NCBI GenBank assembly: GCA_028282885.1
Contig: JANQGX010000045.1
Coordinates: forward strand, 1-64,000
Source of the DNA: SAR324 cluster bacterium
GTDB lineage: Bacteria > SAR324 > XYD2-FULL-50-16
DNA: 64,000 nt
Reading direction: 5' to 3'
A program made the position numbers and the translations under genes. Numbering within the stretch: the first letter of the stretch is position 1; each line of letters opens with the position of its first letter. Positions 23,095 through 31,918 of this stretch are shown here, piece after piece. The notes below the pieces were generated by a model, which made no database searches, was not told where the DNA came from, and saw only the letters and a program-made list of their open reading frames with translations.

Positions 23095-26028
23095 CTAATT
23101 TGCCATCAGAAATCCGTTTACTCGTCCCGGGGGATTTGGATAAAACTCCATTTTGGATTTAAATGCCTTAACATCAGATATCAAAGCATCCGATTCTTTT
23201 TTAATTGGGTGGTTTTTCCCGAAACCATGAATTGCCAGTTTCCTTTCAGTTTCGGGGTTAATAAAAACCTGATAATACATCTGCTTTATATCAGCCAGTG
23301 TTAGTTTTTTCAACGCGTTGATTTCTTTATTTAAACGATCAAACTCATAGCTTTCCGAGGTGATTTCATTCCAGTAGCGCAAGGTCTCTTCGCCCAAATT
23401 TTTAGGAGATTCCATCCGTTTGGCAATTAATGACTCCCTGAACTGATCAAACTCCGTAGGTGTTAATTCCTGGATTTCCTTGTAAAAGGAGTGAATAAAA
23501 AGTTCGATTCTCTCCTGCAAATAAACGGGATCTTTTACCGAAGATTGTATGATCAGATAAAAAGCCTCAACTTTGTTAATCTGCTGAAACCCCGACCATA
23601 CCAGATAACCAAGCTGTTCGATAGTTCTCAATTGGTGATAAAACGGTTTTTCCAGAATTTGCTGGATCACGTCAAGTGTCACTGACTGTTTAAGAGATTT
23701 GGGACCAACCTGATAATAAAGCTCAATTGCAGAATTCACATCTTCTACTTGTAACTGGTATACATATTCCGGAGTAACAGGAACGATCAGTGTTTTCTCT
23801 TCCACCCCTGAAACAGGAGGGATAGTTTTATCAACAAATTGACTTTCCAACAGACCGGCCAGTTTTTTAGCCTCCGCCACACTGAAGTTGCCGTGAAACA
23901 GAATATCGAATTTAAGCTGTTTCAAAAGATCGGGAATGAAGTTTTCCAACTCTTCCAGCGTGATTTGATCTATGATTTCCAGGTACTCATCCGTGTGCCA
24001 GAGAGTTTCCGATAACAGGTGAAAGGATTCATAAGTTATTCTCTGGAAGGCCTGCGAAAGCTTTTGATTCAGCCGACGTTCCTTCATCTGCTGTCTGAAA
24101 ATCCGAAATCTATCCTGTTCCGGCTTAAACTCTTTCATTTTCGTAACGATCTGGGACAACAACGGATATACATTCTCCGAATACCCACTTATGCTGATAT
24201 TGAGACCGTCTATAGAATTTGAAAGAGAGTAGTTCAATCCGGCCAGGCTTGCAGGGTAAGAGAACTCGTTTAGCTGATCTTTCAGTATCAAGGCAAACAA
24301 CTTGGTAAGAGCTGCATTCCGGGGAGATGAATAGGCTTTTTTTGAGGACATTTTCACCTGAATATTCCCCTTTGGTATCCTAAAGCGATCATCCTGTTTA
24401 TACCAGACCCTGATATAATCGTTGTTTGTCAGCAACTGCGGATATTTATTATTTGCTGTCAATGGCTTCAGAGCAATATTTTCAGGAATAAAAGGATTGG
24501 GACCGGGCAACTCCAGGACTGCCGATTTGAGGGGTTTGCTCCAGATCGCGATTTTTTCCTGTGAAATGGCTTCAAAAGCATATTCTGCTCCGTACCAGCG
24601 TTCTATCTTGTCAGTTTTCACATCCGGTGCAACCAGAACTACCTGGACATTTTTCACGGTCAGGTGCCCCAAAAGCTCTCTGACCAAATCAGGACGATAG
24701 GTTTCGTAAAGCCACCGGGAAGCAACAACATCCGATCCCGGCACATCCTGCATAATTGCGGAAAGGTATCGCGCGTAGTCAATGGCATTCTCTTTTTCCT
24801 TGAACTGAAAACCTATCGAGGCAATGTCTCTCATTTCCTCGAAATAGCGAATCAGGTTTTTTGATTTATGGATCTGACGAATATATTGAAATATTACACC
24901 AACTATCTCATCAACATGTGCCAAACCTTCGGGAGTCAAGGTGATTTCAATACCAAAAAACGCAAATTCTCTTGTCCCATAGCCCGATCCTGCAGAAAGC
25001 GATGTGGCCCATCCCTTTTGTTTTAAAAAAGACAGTACACTTCCGGCACCCTCATCACCCAACAGGTGTGAAATCACCGCACCAGGCTTGCTACGGTACT
25101 CCTTTCGATAAGAAGGAATAGGAAATGAGAGTCGAAGTTGTCGAATCGACTTGATAGGCTTGATATATACCATTCGAGGTAGAAGCCCCTCCATTATCGG
25201 AGTATCTTTGAATGAACTGGGGGCCAGATTCTTATTCTTTATCAACGAGAAATGCTTCCTGGCCAGGCTCTCCAATTTTTCGACAGGATCTTTCCCGACA
25301 ATCACAAGCTTCATCAGGTTTGATGAGTAATAATCCTGGAAATATCGAAGAAGCTGTTTCCTCAGTTCTGTATAATCCGAATCATCCCCTTTCAGAGTTT
25401 CCAGATTACCCGTAGCAAACTGCTGATAAGGATGGGCCGGGTTGGAAATCTCTTTCAACACCCGGTAGATTCTGCGTCGATCATCCTTGATATTCTTATT
25501 GTGTTCCGAATTCACCGCATTGATTTCCCGCTCTACAAACTCCTCATTAAAGCTCGGTGAAATAAAAAACTGTGCAAATCTATCCAGTGCCCCTTCCAGA
25601 TAGTCATTTTGAATAGAGAAATAAAAATTGGTGTCCTCGAAAGCGGTATATGCGTTGCTTTGACCGCCATGGGAGGACAAATATTCACCGAAAGCTTCCG
25701 GCTCCGGGTATTTATCATTTCCCAGAAACAGCATATGCTCCAGAAAATGGGCCAGACCCTGTCGATCTTTCGGATCATTAATCTGCCCGGTCAGAATATC
25801 GAGGGCAGCGGCAGCGTGATCACTGGAAGGATCTGAAATTAATAAAACCTCCATTTGATTCGGCAGGACAAAGGTTTTATAATCTCTTTGATCGTTCGGG
25901 CTCTTTATGACCTGGTTTTCAGTAGCAGGTACAGTCATGGGAGTTAATGTCATCAAAAGGGTAATCATCAATAAACCGCCTAGCCGAGGCGATATAAACC
26001 ATCTTCCAAGTTTTTTGCAACAACACAT
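23095..26028 (-). CDS. M16 family zinc metallopeptidase (insulinase/protease III-like)
   Basis: 977 residues, the length of full M16A enzymes such as protease III. After a likely signal/membrane segment (residues about 13-35), the inverted zinc motif appears as H94-F-L-E-H98, with the distal Glu ligand in EREINAVNSEH. Four homologous domains follow. The second half lacks the zinc motif, as usual. Residues YQVGPKSLKQ, then LVWSGFQQIN, resemble the insulinase C-terminal substrate-binding part. It probably degrades short peptides in the periplasm. It is the first of a leftward set with a DUF1841-like protein, fxsA and a Ctp peptidase, and diverges from the cysteine-rich gene at 26068 with only 39 bases between. 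Confidence 0.92.
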   Translation of the reverse strand: MCCCKKLGRWFISPRLGGLLMITLLMTLTPMTVPATENQVIKSPNDQRDYKTFVLPNQMEVLLISDPSSDHAAAALDILTGQINDPKDRQGLAHFLEHMLFLGNDKYPEPEAFGEYLSSHGGQSNAYTAFEDTNFYFSIQNDYLEGALDRFAQFFISPSFNEEFVEREINAVNSEHNKNIKDDRRRIYRVLKEISNPAHPYQQFATGNLETLKGDDSDYTELRKQLLRYFQDYYSSNLMKLVIVGKDPVEKLESLARKHFSLIKNKNLAPSSFKDTPIMEGLLPRMVYIKPIKSIRQLRLSFPIPSYRKEYRSKPGAVISHLLGDEGAGSVLSFLKQKGWATSLSAGSGYGTREFAFFGIEITLTPEGLAHVDEIVGVIFQYIRQIHKSKNLIRYFEEMRDIASIGFQFKEKENAIDYARYLSAIMQDVPGSDVVASRWLYETYRPDLVRELLGHLTVKNVQVVLVAPDVKTDKIERWYGAEYAFEAISQEKIAIWSKPLKSAVLELPGPNPFIPENIALKPLTANNKYPQLLTNNDYIRVWYKQDDRFRIPKGNIQVKMSSKKAYSSPRNAALTKLFALILKDQLNEFSYPASLAGLNYSLSNSIDGLNISISGYSENVYPLLSQIVTKMKEFKPEQDRFRIFRQQMKERRLNQKLSQAFQRITYESFHLLSETLWHTDEYLEIIDQITLEELENFIPDLLKQLKFDILFHGNFSVAEAKKLAGLLESQFVDKTIPPVSGVEEKTLIVPVTPEYVYQLQVEDVNSAIELYYQVGPKSLKQSVTLDVIQQILEKPFYHQLRTIEQLGYLVWSGFQQINKVEAFYLIIQSSVKDPVYLQERIELFIHSFYKEIQELTPTEFDQFRESLIAKRMESPKNLGEETLRYWNEITSESYEFDRLNKEINALKKLTLADIKQMYYQVFINPETERKLAIHGFGKNHPIKKESDALISDVKAFKSKMEFYPNPPGRVNGFLMAN

Positions 26029-26067
26029 AACAAGTTTTTTTAATCTCCGTATCGGACAGGTTTAGTA

Positions 26068-26397
26068 ATGTTCCAGAAGATTGTCATAAAAAATCCGGGA
26101 TGCCAGTATTGTAGGTATTATATACCACAATTCAACCATAATGGTAAACTGACAAAGGAGGCCTGCTCGAAAAATGCCCGCCTGATGTTTCAGATCCAAC
26201 CCGAAGCAGGCGAGAAAAGAAAATGGAAATGGAGTGATTGTGATTATGCCGCGGAAAAAAACAAAAACAGACTATGTAAAGATTTTCAAATTCAATCACT
26301 TACCCATAAGATCAGGATCAAGTTATCCCTTATAGTAAAAAACGCCGGTATTCAGTATCCACCCACCTTTAGCGGAGAAATCTGGTGGGAGCCTTAA
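26068..26397 (+). CDS. Small cysteine-rich protein of unknown function
   Basis: 109 residues with five Cys: C12-x2-C15 in GCQYCRYYIP, C33 in KEACSKN, C58 in WSDCDYAA and C70 in RLCKDF. The spacing suggests a metal site or disulfides, and the C-x2-C followed by a distal C-x(n)-C resembles other small 'CxxC(R/K)(Y/F)Y' proteins, including the one at 61630. There is no signal peptide or membrane helix. It is divergent from the M16 peptidase and overlaps the stop region of the pseudopilin gene by 4 bases tail to tail. Codon use is like its neighbours. I do not recognise the family. Confidence 0.6.
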   Translation: MFQKIVIKNPGCQYCRYYIPQFNHNGKLTKEACSKNARLMFQIQPEAGEKRKWKWSDCDYAAEKNKNRLCKDFQIQSLTHKIRIKLSLIVKNAGIQYPPTFSGEIWWEP

Positions 26398-26777
26398 TCC
26401 GTTTTATATCCCATCGTTAATCGTATCGGTTTCGTGTAGTGATGGTCGGGTTTAAAATCGAATACCACTTTTCCATTGAACACGGCAGATCGATAGATGG
26501 TCCAGCGTAGCATCGTTCCATCTTTCACTACCAAAAAAGACTCATCATGCTGCTGCAATTCTTCTGATGTAAGCTGATCCATTTTCGCCCTTAACAAGGG
26601 AAACAGACTTCTGCATTCGATAAAGGCTGTTCGTTGCTGAATCACTCTTTCTGAAAGAAAGGATTGCAGAATAACCTGTCGATACCAGACACCCAATCCG
26701 GTCATGATAATCAGGGAGATGACAACGACAAGCGGCAAAACAAAACCTTTATGCGGAATCTTTGAATATCTTCTCAT
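26394..26777 (-). CDS. Orphan type IV pilin-like (PilX/GspK-like) protein
   Basis: 127 residues from ATG 26777 (a GTG at 26810 would lengthen the leader by 11). The N terminus MRRYSKIPHKG-FVLPLVVVISLIIMTGLGVW is a prepilin leader: basic residues, Gly at the cleavage site, then Phe and a long hydrophobic helix. Position 5 after cleavage is Leu instead of Glu, as in GspK- and PilX-type minor pilins that sit at the tip. The rest is a short hydrophilic domain. It stands alone: no pilin, ATPase or secretin gene adjoins it. Because rph starts 151 bases beyond its start on the other strand, it is divergent from rph. Confidence 0.65.
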   Translation of the reverse strand: MRRYSKIPHKGFVLPLVVVISLIIMTGLGVWYRQVILQSFLSERVIQQRTAFIECRSLFPLLRAKMDQLTSEELQQHDESFLVVKDGTMLRWTIYRSAVFNGKVVFDFKPDHHYTKPIRLTMGYKTD

Positions 26778-26960
26778 TGCAGATTCAACTATCGATATTG
26801 ATTCGATCACCTATCAAGGGTTTTTACCATTGATCATGAGCATTGACAGCAGTAGCCACTTCGGTATTTTCTGAAATTAATGCTGTAACAAAGCAAGAAA
26901 CGTCTATTAATACTCGTTTAAACCGATTCTCTGAGAAAGTCAAAAAAACCAAGGAATAAG

Positions 26961-27680
26961 ATGGCGAGGACTGATGGTCGATCCCCAAAACAGGCCAGGG
27001 ACATTGAAATCACAACCAATTTTACCATGCACGCAGAAGGTTCAGTCCTGATTAAAACAGGAAATACCCAGGTAATCTGCACTGCCTCGATAGAGGATGC
27101 CGTGCCGTCATTTCTCAAAGGAAAAGGCAGCGGCTGGATCAGTGCCGAATACAGCATGTTGCCACGATCAACATCAACAAGGGTTAGAAGGGAGCGAAAC
27201 AGGGTTGGCGGAAGAACCCAGGAGATTCAGAGACTCATCGGCAGATCCCTGAGATCCGTCGCAGATCTCGCAAGATTGGGTGAAAGAACTGTCTGGATCG
27301 ATTGTGATGTGATCCAGGCAGACGGAGGAACCCGCACCGCTTCCATCACCGGTGCCTATGTGGCGCTGGTATTGGCATTAAAAAAACTGCAAAACCAAAC
27401 CGGCTGTTTTGAGAAACTACCTGCTGTGCAACAAGTTGCCGCTATCAGTCTTGGACAATTCGCAGGGCAAATTCTGCTCGACCTGGACTATTCAGAAGAC
27501 AGTACCGCTGATGTGGATATGAACATCATTATGACCAGGGATAAACAGATAATTGAGATTCAGGGGACAGCCGAAAAGAAAACCTTCTCCCGCGAAGAAC
27601 TGAATCAAATGCTGGATTTGGCAGAAGAAGGATTGAAGAAACACTTTGAAGCACAGAGCAATGCCCTGGGCGGTGGTTAG
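26961..27680 (+). CDS. rph: Ribonuclease PH
   Basis: 239 residues, the standard length. A phosphate-dependent 3'-5' exoribonuclease that trims tRNA precursors. Signatures include MARTDGRSPKQARDI, then GSGWISAEYSMLPRST, then RNRVGGRTQEIQRLIGRSLR, and the phosphate site with DGGTRTASITGAY. It assembles as a hexamer in the cytoplasm. It sits directly upstream of a cluster of six tRNAs, which fits its role, although all of them encode CCA. A TTGACA at 27712-27717 just after the gene may belong to a tRNA promoter, but no good -10 follows at 17 bases. Confidence 0.97.
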   Translation: MARTDGRSPKQARDIEITTNFTMHAEGSVLIKTGNTQVICTASIEDAVPSFLKGKGSGWISAEYSMLPRSTSTRVRRERNRVGGRTQEIQRLIGRSLRSVADLARLGERTVWIDCDVIQADGGTRTASITGAYVALVLALKKLQNQTGCFEKLPAVQQVAAISLGQFAGQILLDLDYSEDSTADVDMNIIMTRDKQIIEIQGTAEKKTFSREELNQMLDLAEEGLKKHFEAQSNALGGG

Positions 27681-27754
27681 GACTTCTGAAAATGGTTCCG
27701 GTTTTTTACTGTTGACAAAACCCTCGAAAAGGGGGCAACATTATTTTTGTGCTT

Positions 27755-27832
27755 CGGGGTGTGGCGCAGTCTGGCTAGCGCACCTGCTTTGGGAGCAGGG
27801 AGTCGGAGGTTCAAATCCTCTCACCCCGACCA
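27755..27832 (+). tRNA. tRNA-Pro (TGG)
   Basis: Acceptor CGGGGTG/CACCCCG, D arm with GCGC, anticodon loop TTTGGGA (anticodon TGG), T loop TTCAAAT, discriminator A and an encoded CCA. First of six tRNAs on the plus strand after rph. Confidence 0.95.
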
Positions 27833-27866
27833 AAGCCAACAAAGCATCGCTGAATGGCTGTCTGTC

Positions 27867-27943
27867 GCGCCCGTAGCTCAGCTGGATAGAGCAACTGACT
27901 TCTAATCAGTAGGTCAGAGGTTCGAATCCTCTCGGGCGTGCCA
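27867..27943 (+). tRNA. tRNA-Arg (TCT)
   Basis: Acceptor GCGCCCG/CGGGCGT, anticodon loop CTTCTAA (anticodon TCT), T loop TTCGAAT, discriminator G and an encoded CCA. Confidence 0.95.
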
Positions 27944-27955
27944 TAAAATTGACAG

Positions 27956-28032
27956 GGCGGATGTAGCTCAGCTGGAAGAGCACCGGATTGTGGCTCCGGT
28001 TGTCGCGAGTTCGATCCTCGTCATTCGCCCCA
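27956..28032 (+). tRNA. tRNA-His (GTG)
   Basis: Acceptor GCGGATG/CATTCGC preceded by the extra G(-1) that pairs with C73, the tRNA-His hallmark. Anticodon loop TTGTGGC (anticodon GTG), T loop TTCGATC and an encoded CCA. Confidence 0.95.
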
Positions 28033-28050
28033 GTATGACATAAAGAACAT

Positions 28051-28127
28051 GCGCTTGTAGCTCAGCTGGATAGAGCAGTGGACTTCGAATCCAAAGGTCG
28101 TAGGTTCGAATCCTACCAGGCGCGCCA
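28051..28127 (+). tRNA. tRNA-Arg (TCG)
   Basis: Acceptor GCGCTTG/CAGGCGC, anticodon loop CTTCGAA (anticodon TCG), T loop TTCGAAT, discriminator G and an encoded CCA. The top pair of the anticodon stem (G27-A43) is mismatched. Second Arg tRNA of the cluster. Confidence 0.93.
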
Positions 28128-28148
28128 TTTCTCACGATGCTCTCAGAC

Positions 28149-28234
28149 GCGAGAGTGGCGGAATTGGCAGACGCGCCAGATTTAGGATCTGGTATCATTA
28201 TGATGTGGGAGTTCAAGTCTCCCCTCTCGTACCA
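28149..28234 (+). tRNA. tRNA-Leu (TAG)
   Basis: A class II tRNA with a long variable arm (TATCATTATGATGT). Acceptor GCGAGAG/CTCTCGT, anticodon loop TTTAGGA (anticodon TAG), discriminator A and an encoded CCA. Confidence 0.95.
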
Positions 28235-28243
28235 AAATAAAGA

Positions 28244-28319
28244 GCGAGAATAGCTCAGCTGGTAGAGCACAACCTTGCCAAGGTTGGGGTCGCGGGTTCG
28301 AATCCCGTTTCTCGCTCCA
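28244..28319 (+). tRNA. tRNA-Gly (GCC)
   Basis: Acceptor GCGAGAA/TTCTCGC, anticodon loop TTGCCAA (anticodon GCC), T loop TTCGAAT, discriminator T and an encoded CCA. It is the last of the six, and tig begins 158 bases further on. Confidence 0.95.
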
Positions 28320-28477
28320 CAATCCGTGGGTTATTTCCTGAGGCAGAATGCTCCTTTTTCCTTCTGGAACTCAAGCCGCTGTTGTCGTAATACCCTCCTT
28401 TATCAAATCAATCAATTTCAACTCAATTCAAATTAACTGATTGTTATTCATTAACCTTTTTTAACTTATAGTCATCA

Positions 28478-29734
28478 ATGGAATCACTAGACGTAGCGAT
28501 CGAGGATCTGGGCAACCTGAAACGTAAAATGACGGTTACTGTCCCTCAGGATAAGGTCAAAGAGACTTACAACAAAGTATATAAGTCGCTGAAAAACAAG
28601 GTAAATATTAATGGATTCAGAAAAGGAAAGGTGCCACAGTCATTCCTGGAGAAGAGATTTCAAAAGGTAATGAGGGATGAAGCCATTGAGACCTTGATTC
28701 CCGAGTATTTTGACAAAGCGCTCAAGAAAGAGAACCTGAAACCAGCCGTCCGACCGCAATTCGGAGATCTGGAGATAGATAAGAAGAAACCACTGGTTTT
28801 CTCCGCTACGTTTGAGATTTATCCTGAATTTGAACGACCTGAATACGACCAGTTTACGTTGGAGAAGAAAGAAGTTGAAATAACCGATGATGAGATAAAG
28901 GATCAAAGACAAAGACATCTCGATGGAGCCGCTGCTTATGAGGAAAAAGACGGAGCAGCCGAGATTGGAGACCAGCTTCAGATAGAGTTTGTCGGTAAAG
29001 TTGATGATGAGGTGATCGCTGAAACCAGCAGTCAGTTTTATGAATTGGGTTCCAAACAGTTCCTGCCTGAGTTCGAAACGGCGCTGACCGGCATGAAACC
29101 CGGAGAAGAAAAAGACTTCGATCTGACCTTTCCCTCTGATTACAATGAAGAGAAGCTGCAAGATAAAACAGCCGCTTTTCATGTTAAAGTAAAAAAAGTA
29201 CAATTAAAGAAAGAGACCGAGATCAACGAGGAGTTCTTCAAACGATATGGAGATCGGGTTAAATCTGAAGACGATTTCGACACCCTTATTAAAGATGAAG
29301 TCAAGTTCAGCAAAGAGAACGAAATAAAAAGGGACCAGCGCAATTCCGTTCGAGAGAGACTCAATGAGCTTCTCGAATTCGAGGTTCCGGAGCAACTTCT
29401 TCAGGAAGAGATCAATATCAGGGTAGGGCAGGAAAAGAGAAAGAACGAAAAAGATGAAAGATCTGATGACGAGATAAAAAAAGCCGTTGAAGAAGATGCA
29501 ATAAAAGACCTGCGATTTTCGATTTTCGTTCAAAAAATCCTGGACGAAGAGGAGCTAAAGCCGGATGAAAGAGAAGTATATCAAAGATTTGAAATCAATT
29601 GTTCCATGATGGGCATCCGACCCGAAGAATTGATGCAGCAGGATTATGGTCGCCAAATTTATCAACAGATCTTCGGAATTGTAGCCGAAGAGACCGTTTT
29701 AGATTTCTTAATCGATAATATCCTAGAGAAATGA
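28478..29734 (+). CDS. tig: Trigger factor, ribosome-associated chaperone
   Basis: 418 residues, slightly shorter than E. coli (432). The N-terminal ribosome-binding domain has the signature [16 protein letters not shown] (about residues 47-62). A central FKBP-type prolyl isomerase domain spans about 150-245 ([19 protein letters not shown], then [12 protein letters not shown]). The C-terminal helical chaperone arms follow. It binds ribosomal protein L23 and shields nascent chains. The stop overlaps the clpP start by 4 bases. tig-clpP-clpX is the common bacterial order, which makes the altered clpP noteworthy. Confidence 0.97.
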   Translation: MESLDVAIEDLGNLKRKMTVTVPQDKVKETYNKVYKSLKNKVNINGFRKGKVPQSFLEKRFQKVMRDEAIETLIPEYFDKALKKENLKPAVRPQFGDLEIDKKKPLVFSATFEIYPEFERPEYDQFTLEKKEVEITDDEIKDQRQRHLDGAAAYEEKDGAAEIGDQLQIEFVGKVDDEVIAETSSQFYELGSKQFLPEFETALTGMKPGEEKDFDLTFPSDYNEEKLQDKTAAFHVKVKKVQLKKETEINEEFFKRYGDRVKSEDDFDTLIKDEVKFSKENEIKRDQRNSVRERLNELLEFEVPEQLLQEEINIRVGQEKRKNEKDERSDDEIKKAVEEDAIKDLRFSIFVQKILDEEELKPDEREVYQRFEINCSMMGIRPEELMQQDYGRQIYQQIFGIVAEETVLDFLIDNILEK

Positions 29735-30318
29735 GCATTCCTTACGTCGTTGAGCAAACCAATCGAGGTGAAAGAACCTACGACATTTATTCAAGATTGC
29801 TGAAAGACCGCATCGTGTTTTTAGGCGATGTGGTTAATTCATACACGGCAAATGTTGTCATCGCCCAGTTGTTGTTTCTGGAAGCTGATAAACCCGATTC
29901 CGATATCAGTTTTTACATCAACTCTCCCGGTGGCGAAGTCAACGCCGGATTGGCGATTTATGATACAATTCAATATATAAGACCGGATGTTCAAACCATT
30001 TGTATCGGCCAGGCAAAAAACATCGCCGCACTTCTGCTTGCCGCCGGTGCAACTGGAAAGAGAATTGCATTACCTAATTCAAACATTCTTCTGCGACAAC
30101 CCATAGGAGGTATTGGAGGTCAAGCTGCCGACATAGAAATTCAAACCCGCGAAATCGTCCGCATCAAGCAAAACCTGATCGAGATCCTGGCCAAGCACAC
30201 CGGACAAAACAAAAAAAGAATTGCGGAAGACTCCGAACGGGATTGTTATCTCACCAGCAAGGAAGCTGAAGAATACGGCATTATTGACAAAACGATGGAG
30301 CGCAGGGATATCGGCTAA
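29731..30318 (+). CDS. clpP: ClpP-family protein lacking catalytic Ser and His (ClpR-like)
   Basis: 195 residues, full-length ClpP fold. The oxyanion/strand motif [18 protein letters not shown] is present, as is the handle helix [20 protein letters not shown]. The nucleophile box, normally GQAASMGAFLL, reads [11 protein letters not shown] with Asn97 in place of Ser. The histidine box, normally IMIHQPLGG, reads ILLRQPIGG with Arg122 in place of His. The Asp of the triad is kept as Asp171 in [19 protein letters not shown]-like sequence. Codons were checked directly (AAC at 30019-30021, CGA at 30094-30096). This subunit should not cleave peptides. ClpR subunits of cyanobacteria and plastids are inactive in a similar way and work in mixed rings with active ClpP. 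It is coupled to tig and followed by clpX after 21 bases. Confidence 0.93.
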   Translation: MSIPYVVEQTNRGERTYDIYSRLLKDRIVFLGDVVNSYTANVVIAQLLFLEADKPDSDISFYINSPGGEVNAGLAIYDTIQYIRPDVQTICIGQAKNIAALLLAAGATGKRIALPNSNILLRQPIGGIGGQAADIEIQTREIVRIKQNLIEILAKHTGQNKKRIAEDSERDCYLTSKEAEEYGIIDKTMERRDIG

Positions 30319-30339
30319 ACATCCAACTTCATATGATTG

Positions 30340-31584
30340 ATGGCTAAAGAGACAACCTTAAGATGCTCGTTTTGCGGAAAATCGCAAGATGAAGTGGAAA
30401 AAATAATCGCAGGTCCTACCGTATACATCTGCAATGAATGCGTTGAGCTTTGTAACGACATTATTGAAGAAGAAAGAGCCAAAGAGACCAGCGAAGATGG
30501 CGACACTGTATTGCTCAAGCCCAAACAGATCAAAACGATACTGGACGAATATGTGATCGGGCAGGAACATGCTAAAAAGGTTCTTTCAGTCGCAGTCTAT
30601 AATCACTACAAAAAAATATACACCCCGCAAAAAGCGGGTGAGGTTGAATTCCAGAAGTCTAACGTTTTGTTGATCGGACCGACGGGAGTTGGCAAAACCT
30701 TGCTGGCACAAACCCTGGCCAAGATCCTGAAGGTTCCCTTTGCCATGGCCGATGCCACAACTCTGACCGAAGCAGGTTATGTCGGAGAGGATGTTGAGAA
30801 TATCATCCTGAAACTCCTGCAAGCCGCTGATTACGATATTGAAAAAGCCGAAAAGGGAATCATCTATATTGATGAAATAGATAAAATCACCCGGAAAGGG
30901 GAAAACGTTTCCATTACCCGTGATGTCAGTGGCGAAGGAGTTCAGCAGGCCCTTCTCAAGATTATTGAAGGAACCACTGCCAATATCCCTCCCCAGGGTG
31001 GACGAAAACATCCCCAGCAGGAGTTTCTGCAGGTTGACACAACCAATGTGCTATTTATTGTAGGCGGTGCCTTTGTAGGTTTGGAGGATATCATCAACGA
31101 GCGCATCGGCAAGAAAGTCCTGGGCTTTGGCGCAAAAATAACCTCGGAGAAAGAAAAGAACATTGGAGAAATATTCAGTCAGGTCGAAAATGAAGATCTC
31201 TTAAAATATGGTCTGATTCCGGAATTTGTAGGACGATTGCCGGTGATTTCATCTCTGGATGATCTTTCTGAGGATGACCTGATTAGGATTCTCCAGGAGC
31301 CTAAGAACGCGATTATCAAGCAATATAAAAGCCTGATGGAACTCGATGGTGTTAACGTTGTATTTAACGACGACGCTGTCAGAGCCATCGCTCATAAGGC
31401 AATTGAACGTAAAACCGGTGCCAGAGGCTTACGCGCCATTCTTGAAGCCAGTATGCTGAATATCATGTATGAAGTCCCTTCTCTTGAAAACATAGAAGAG
31501 ATCATCATGAATAAGGAAGTGATCGAGAAGAGCATCGATCCCCTGATCGTATACAAAAACGGTACTGCGAATAAAGCCAGTTAA
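30340..31584 (+). CDS. clpX: ClpX, ATP-dependent unfoldase
   Basis: 414 residues. The N-terminal zinc domain has C9-x2-C12 and C31-x2-C34. Walker A is GPTGVGKT at 113-120, and the Walker B region is [12 protein letters not shown]. The pore and sensor motifs [18 protein letters not shown] and TGARGLRAI are normal. The loop that docks into ClpP (IGF in E. coli) is present as L261-G-F263. So ClpX looks fully able to unfold substrates and contact a ClpP-type ring, even though the adjacent ClpP is predicted inactive. ATG at 30340 is used; a TTG lies one codon before. No lon gene follows; tRNA-Val comes next. Confidence 0.97.
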   Translation: MAKETTLRCSFCGKSQDEVEKIIAGPTVYICNECVELCNDIIEEERAKETSEDGDTVLLKPKQIKTILDEYVIGQEHAKKVLSVAVYNHYKKIYTPQKAGEVEFQKSNVLLIGPTGVGKTLLAQTLAKILKVPFAMADATTLTEAGYVGEDVENIILKLLQAADYDIEKAEKGIIYIDEIDKITRKGENVSITRDVSGEGVQQALLKIIEGTTANIPPQGGRKHPQQEFLQVDTTNVLFIVGGAFVGLEDIINERIGKKVLGFGAKITSEKEKNIGEIFSQVENEDLLKYGLIPEFVGRLPVISSLDDLSEDDLIRILQEPKNAIIKQYKSLMELDGVNVVFNDDAVRAIAHKAIERKTGARGLRAILEASMLNIMYEVPSLENIEEIIMNKEVIEKSIDPLIVYKNGTANKAS

Positions 31585-31617
31585 AGCAATATAATATCAG
31601 GAAGAGCAAAATTGTCG

Positions 31618-31646
31618 TTGACAGGGCAGGACAAGGCGGCTAAAAT
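31618..31646 (+). promoter_or_regulatory. Sigma-70 promoter for tRNA-Val/tRNA-Asp
   Basis: TTGACA (31618-31623), exactly 17 bases, then TAAAAT (31641-31646). It lies 23 bases before the tRNA-Val 5' end. This is a near-consensus promoter. Confidence 0.65.
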
Positions 31647-31668
31647 TTCCAGATATGGTTGTACACAA

Positions 31669-31744
31669 GGGCGCTTAGCTCAGCTGGGAGAGCAACGGCC
31701 TTACAAGCCGTAGGTCACAAGTTCAAGCCTTGTAGCGCCCACCA
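31669..31744 (+). tRNA. tRNA-Val (TAC)
   Basis: Acceptor GGGCGCT/AGCGCCC, anticodon loop CTTACAA (anticodon TAC), T loop TTCAAGC, discriminator A and an encoded CCA. Confidence 0.95.
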
Positions 31745-31749
31745 TTTGC

Positions 31750-31827
31750 GGGGTTGTAGTTAAGTTTGGTTATAACGCCGGCCTGTCAAGCCGGAGGCCG
31801 CGGGTTCAAGTCCCGTCAACCCCGCCA
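31750..31827 (+). tRNA. tRNA-Asp (GTC)
   Basis: Acceptor GGGGTTG/CAACCCC, anticodon loop CTGTCAA (anticodon GTC), T loop TTCAAGT, the usual Asp discriminator G73 and an encoded CCA. It starts 5 bases after tRNA-Val, and the two form one unit. Confidence 0.95.
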
Positions 31828-31918
31828 CACACCTGAAAGACCTTCCTCAGAATTTTCTCCTTCAATAGCTAATTAAAAACCCTTCTTAATGGTTCGTTTT
31901 AGCTTTAGCGATACGACA

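Noticed and set aside
27712-27717. TTGACA as promoter of the six-tRNA cluster
   Set aside because: No acceptable -10 lies 16-18 bases downstream. The nearest A/T-rich hexamer is about 21 bases away, so I leave it unassigned.
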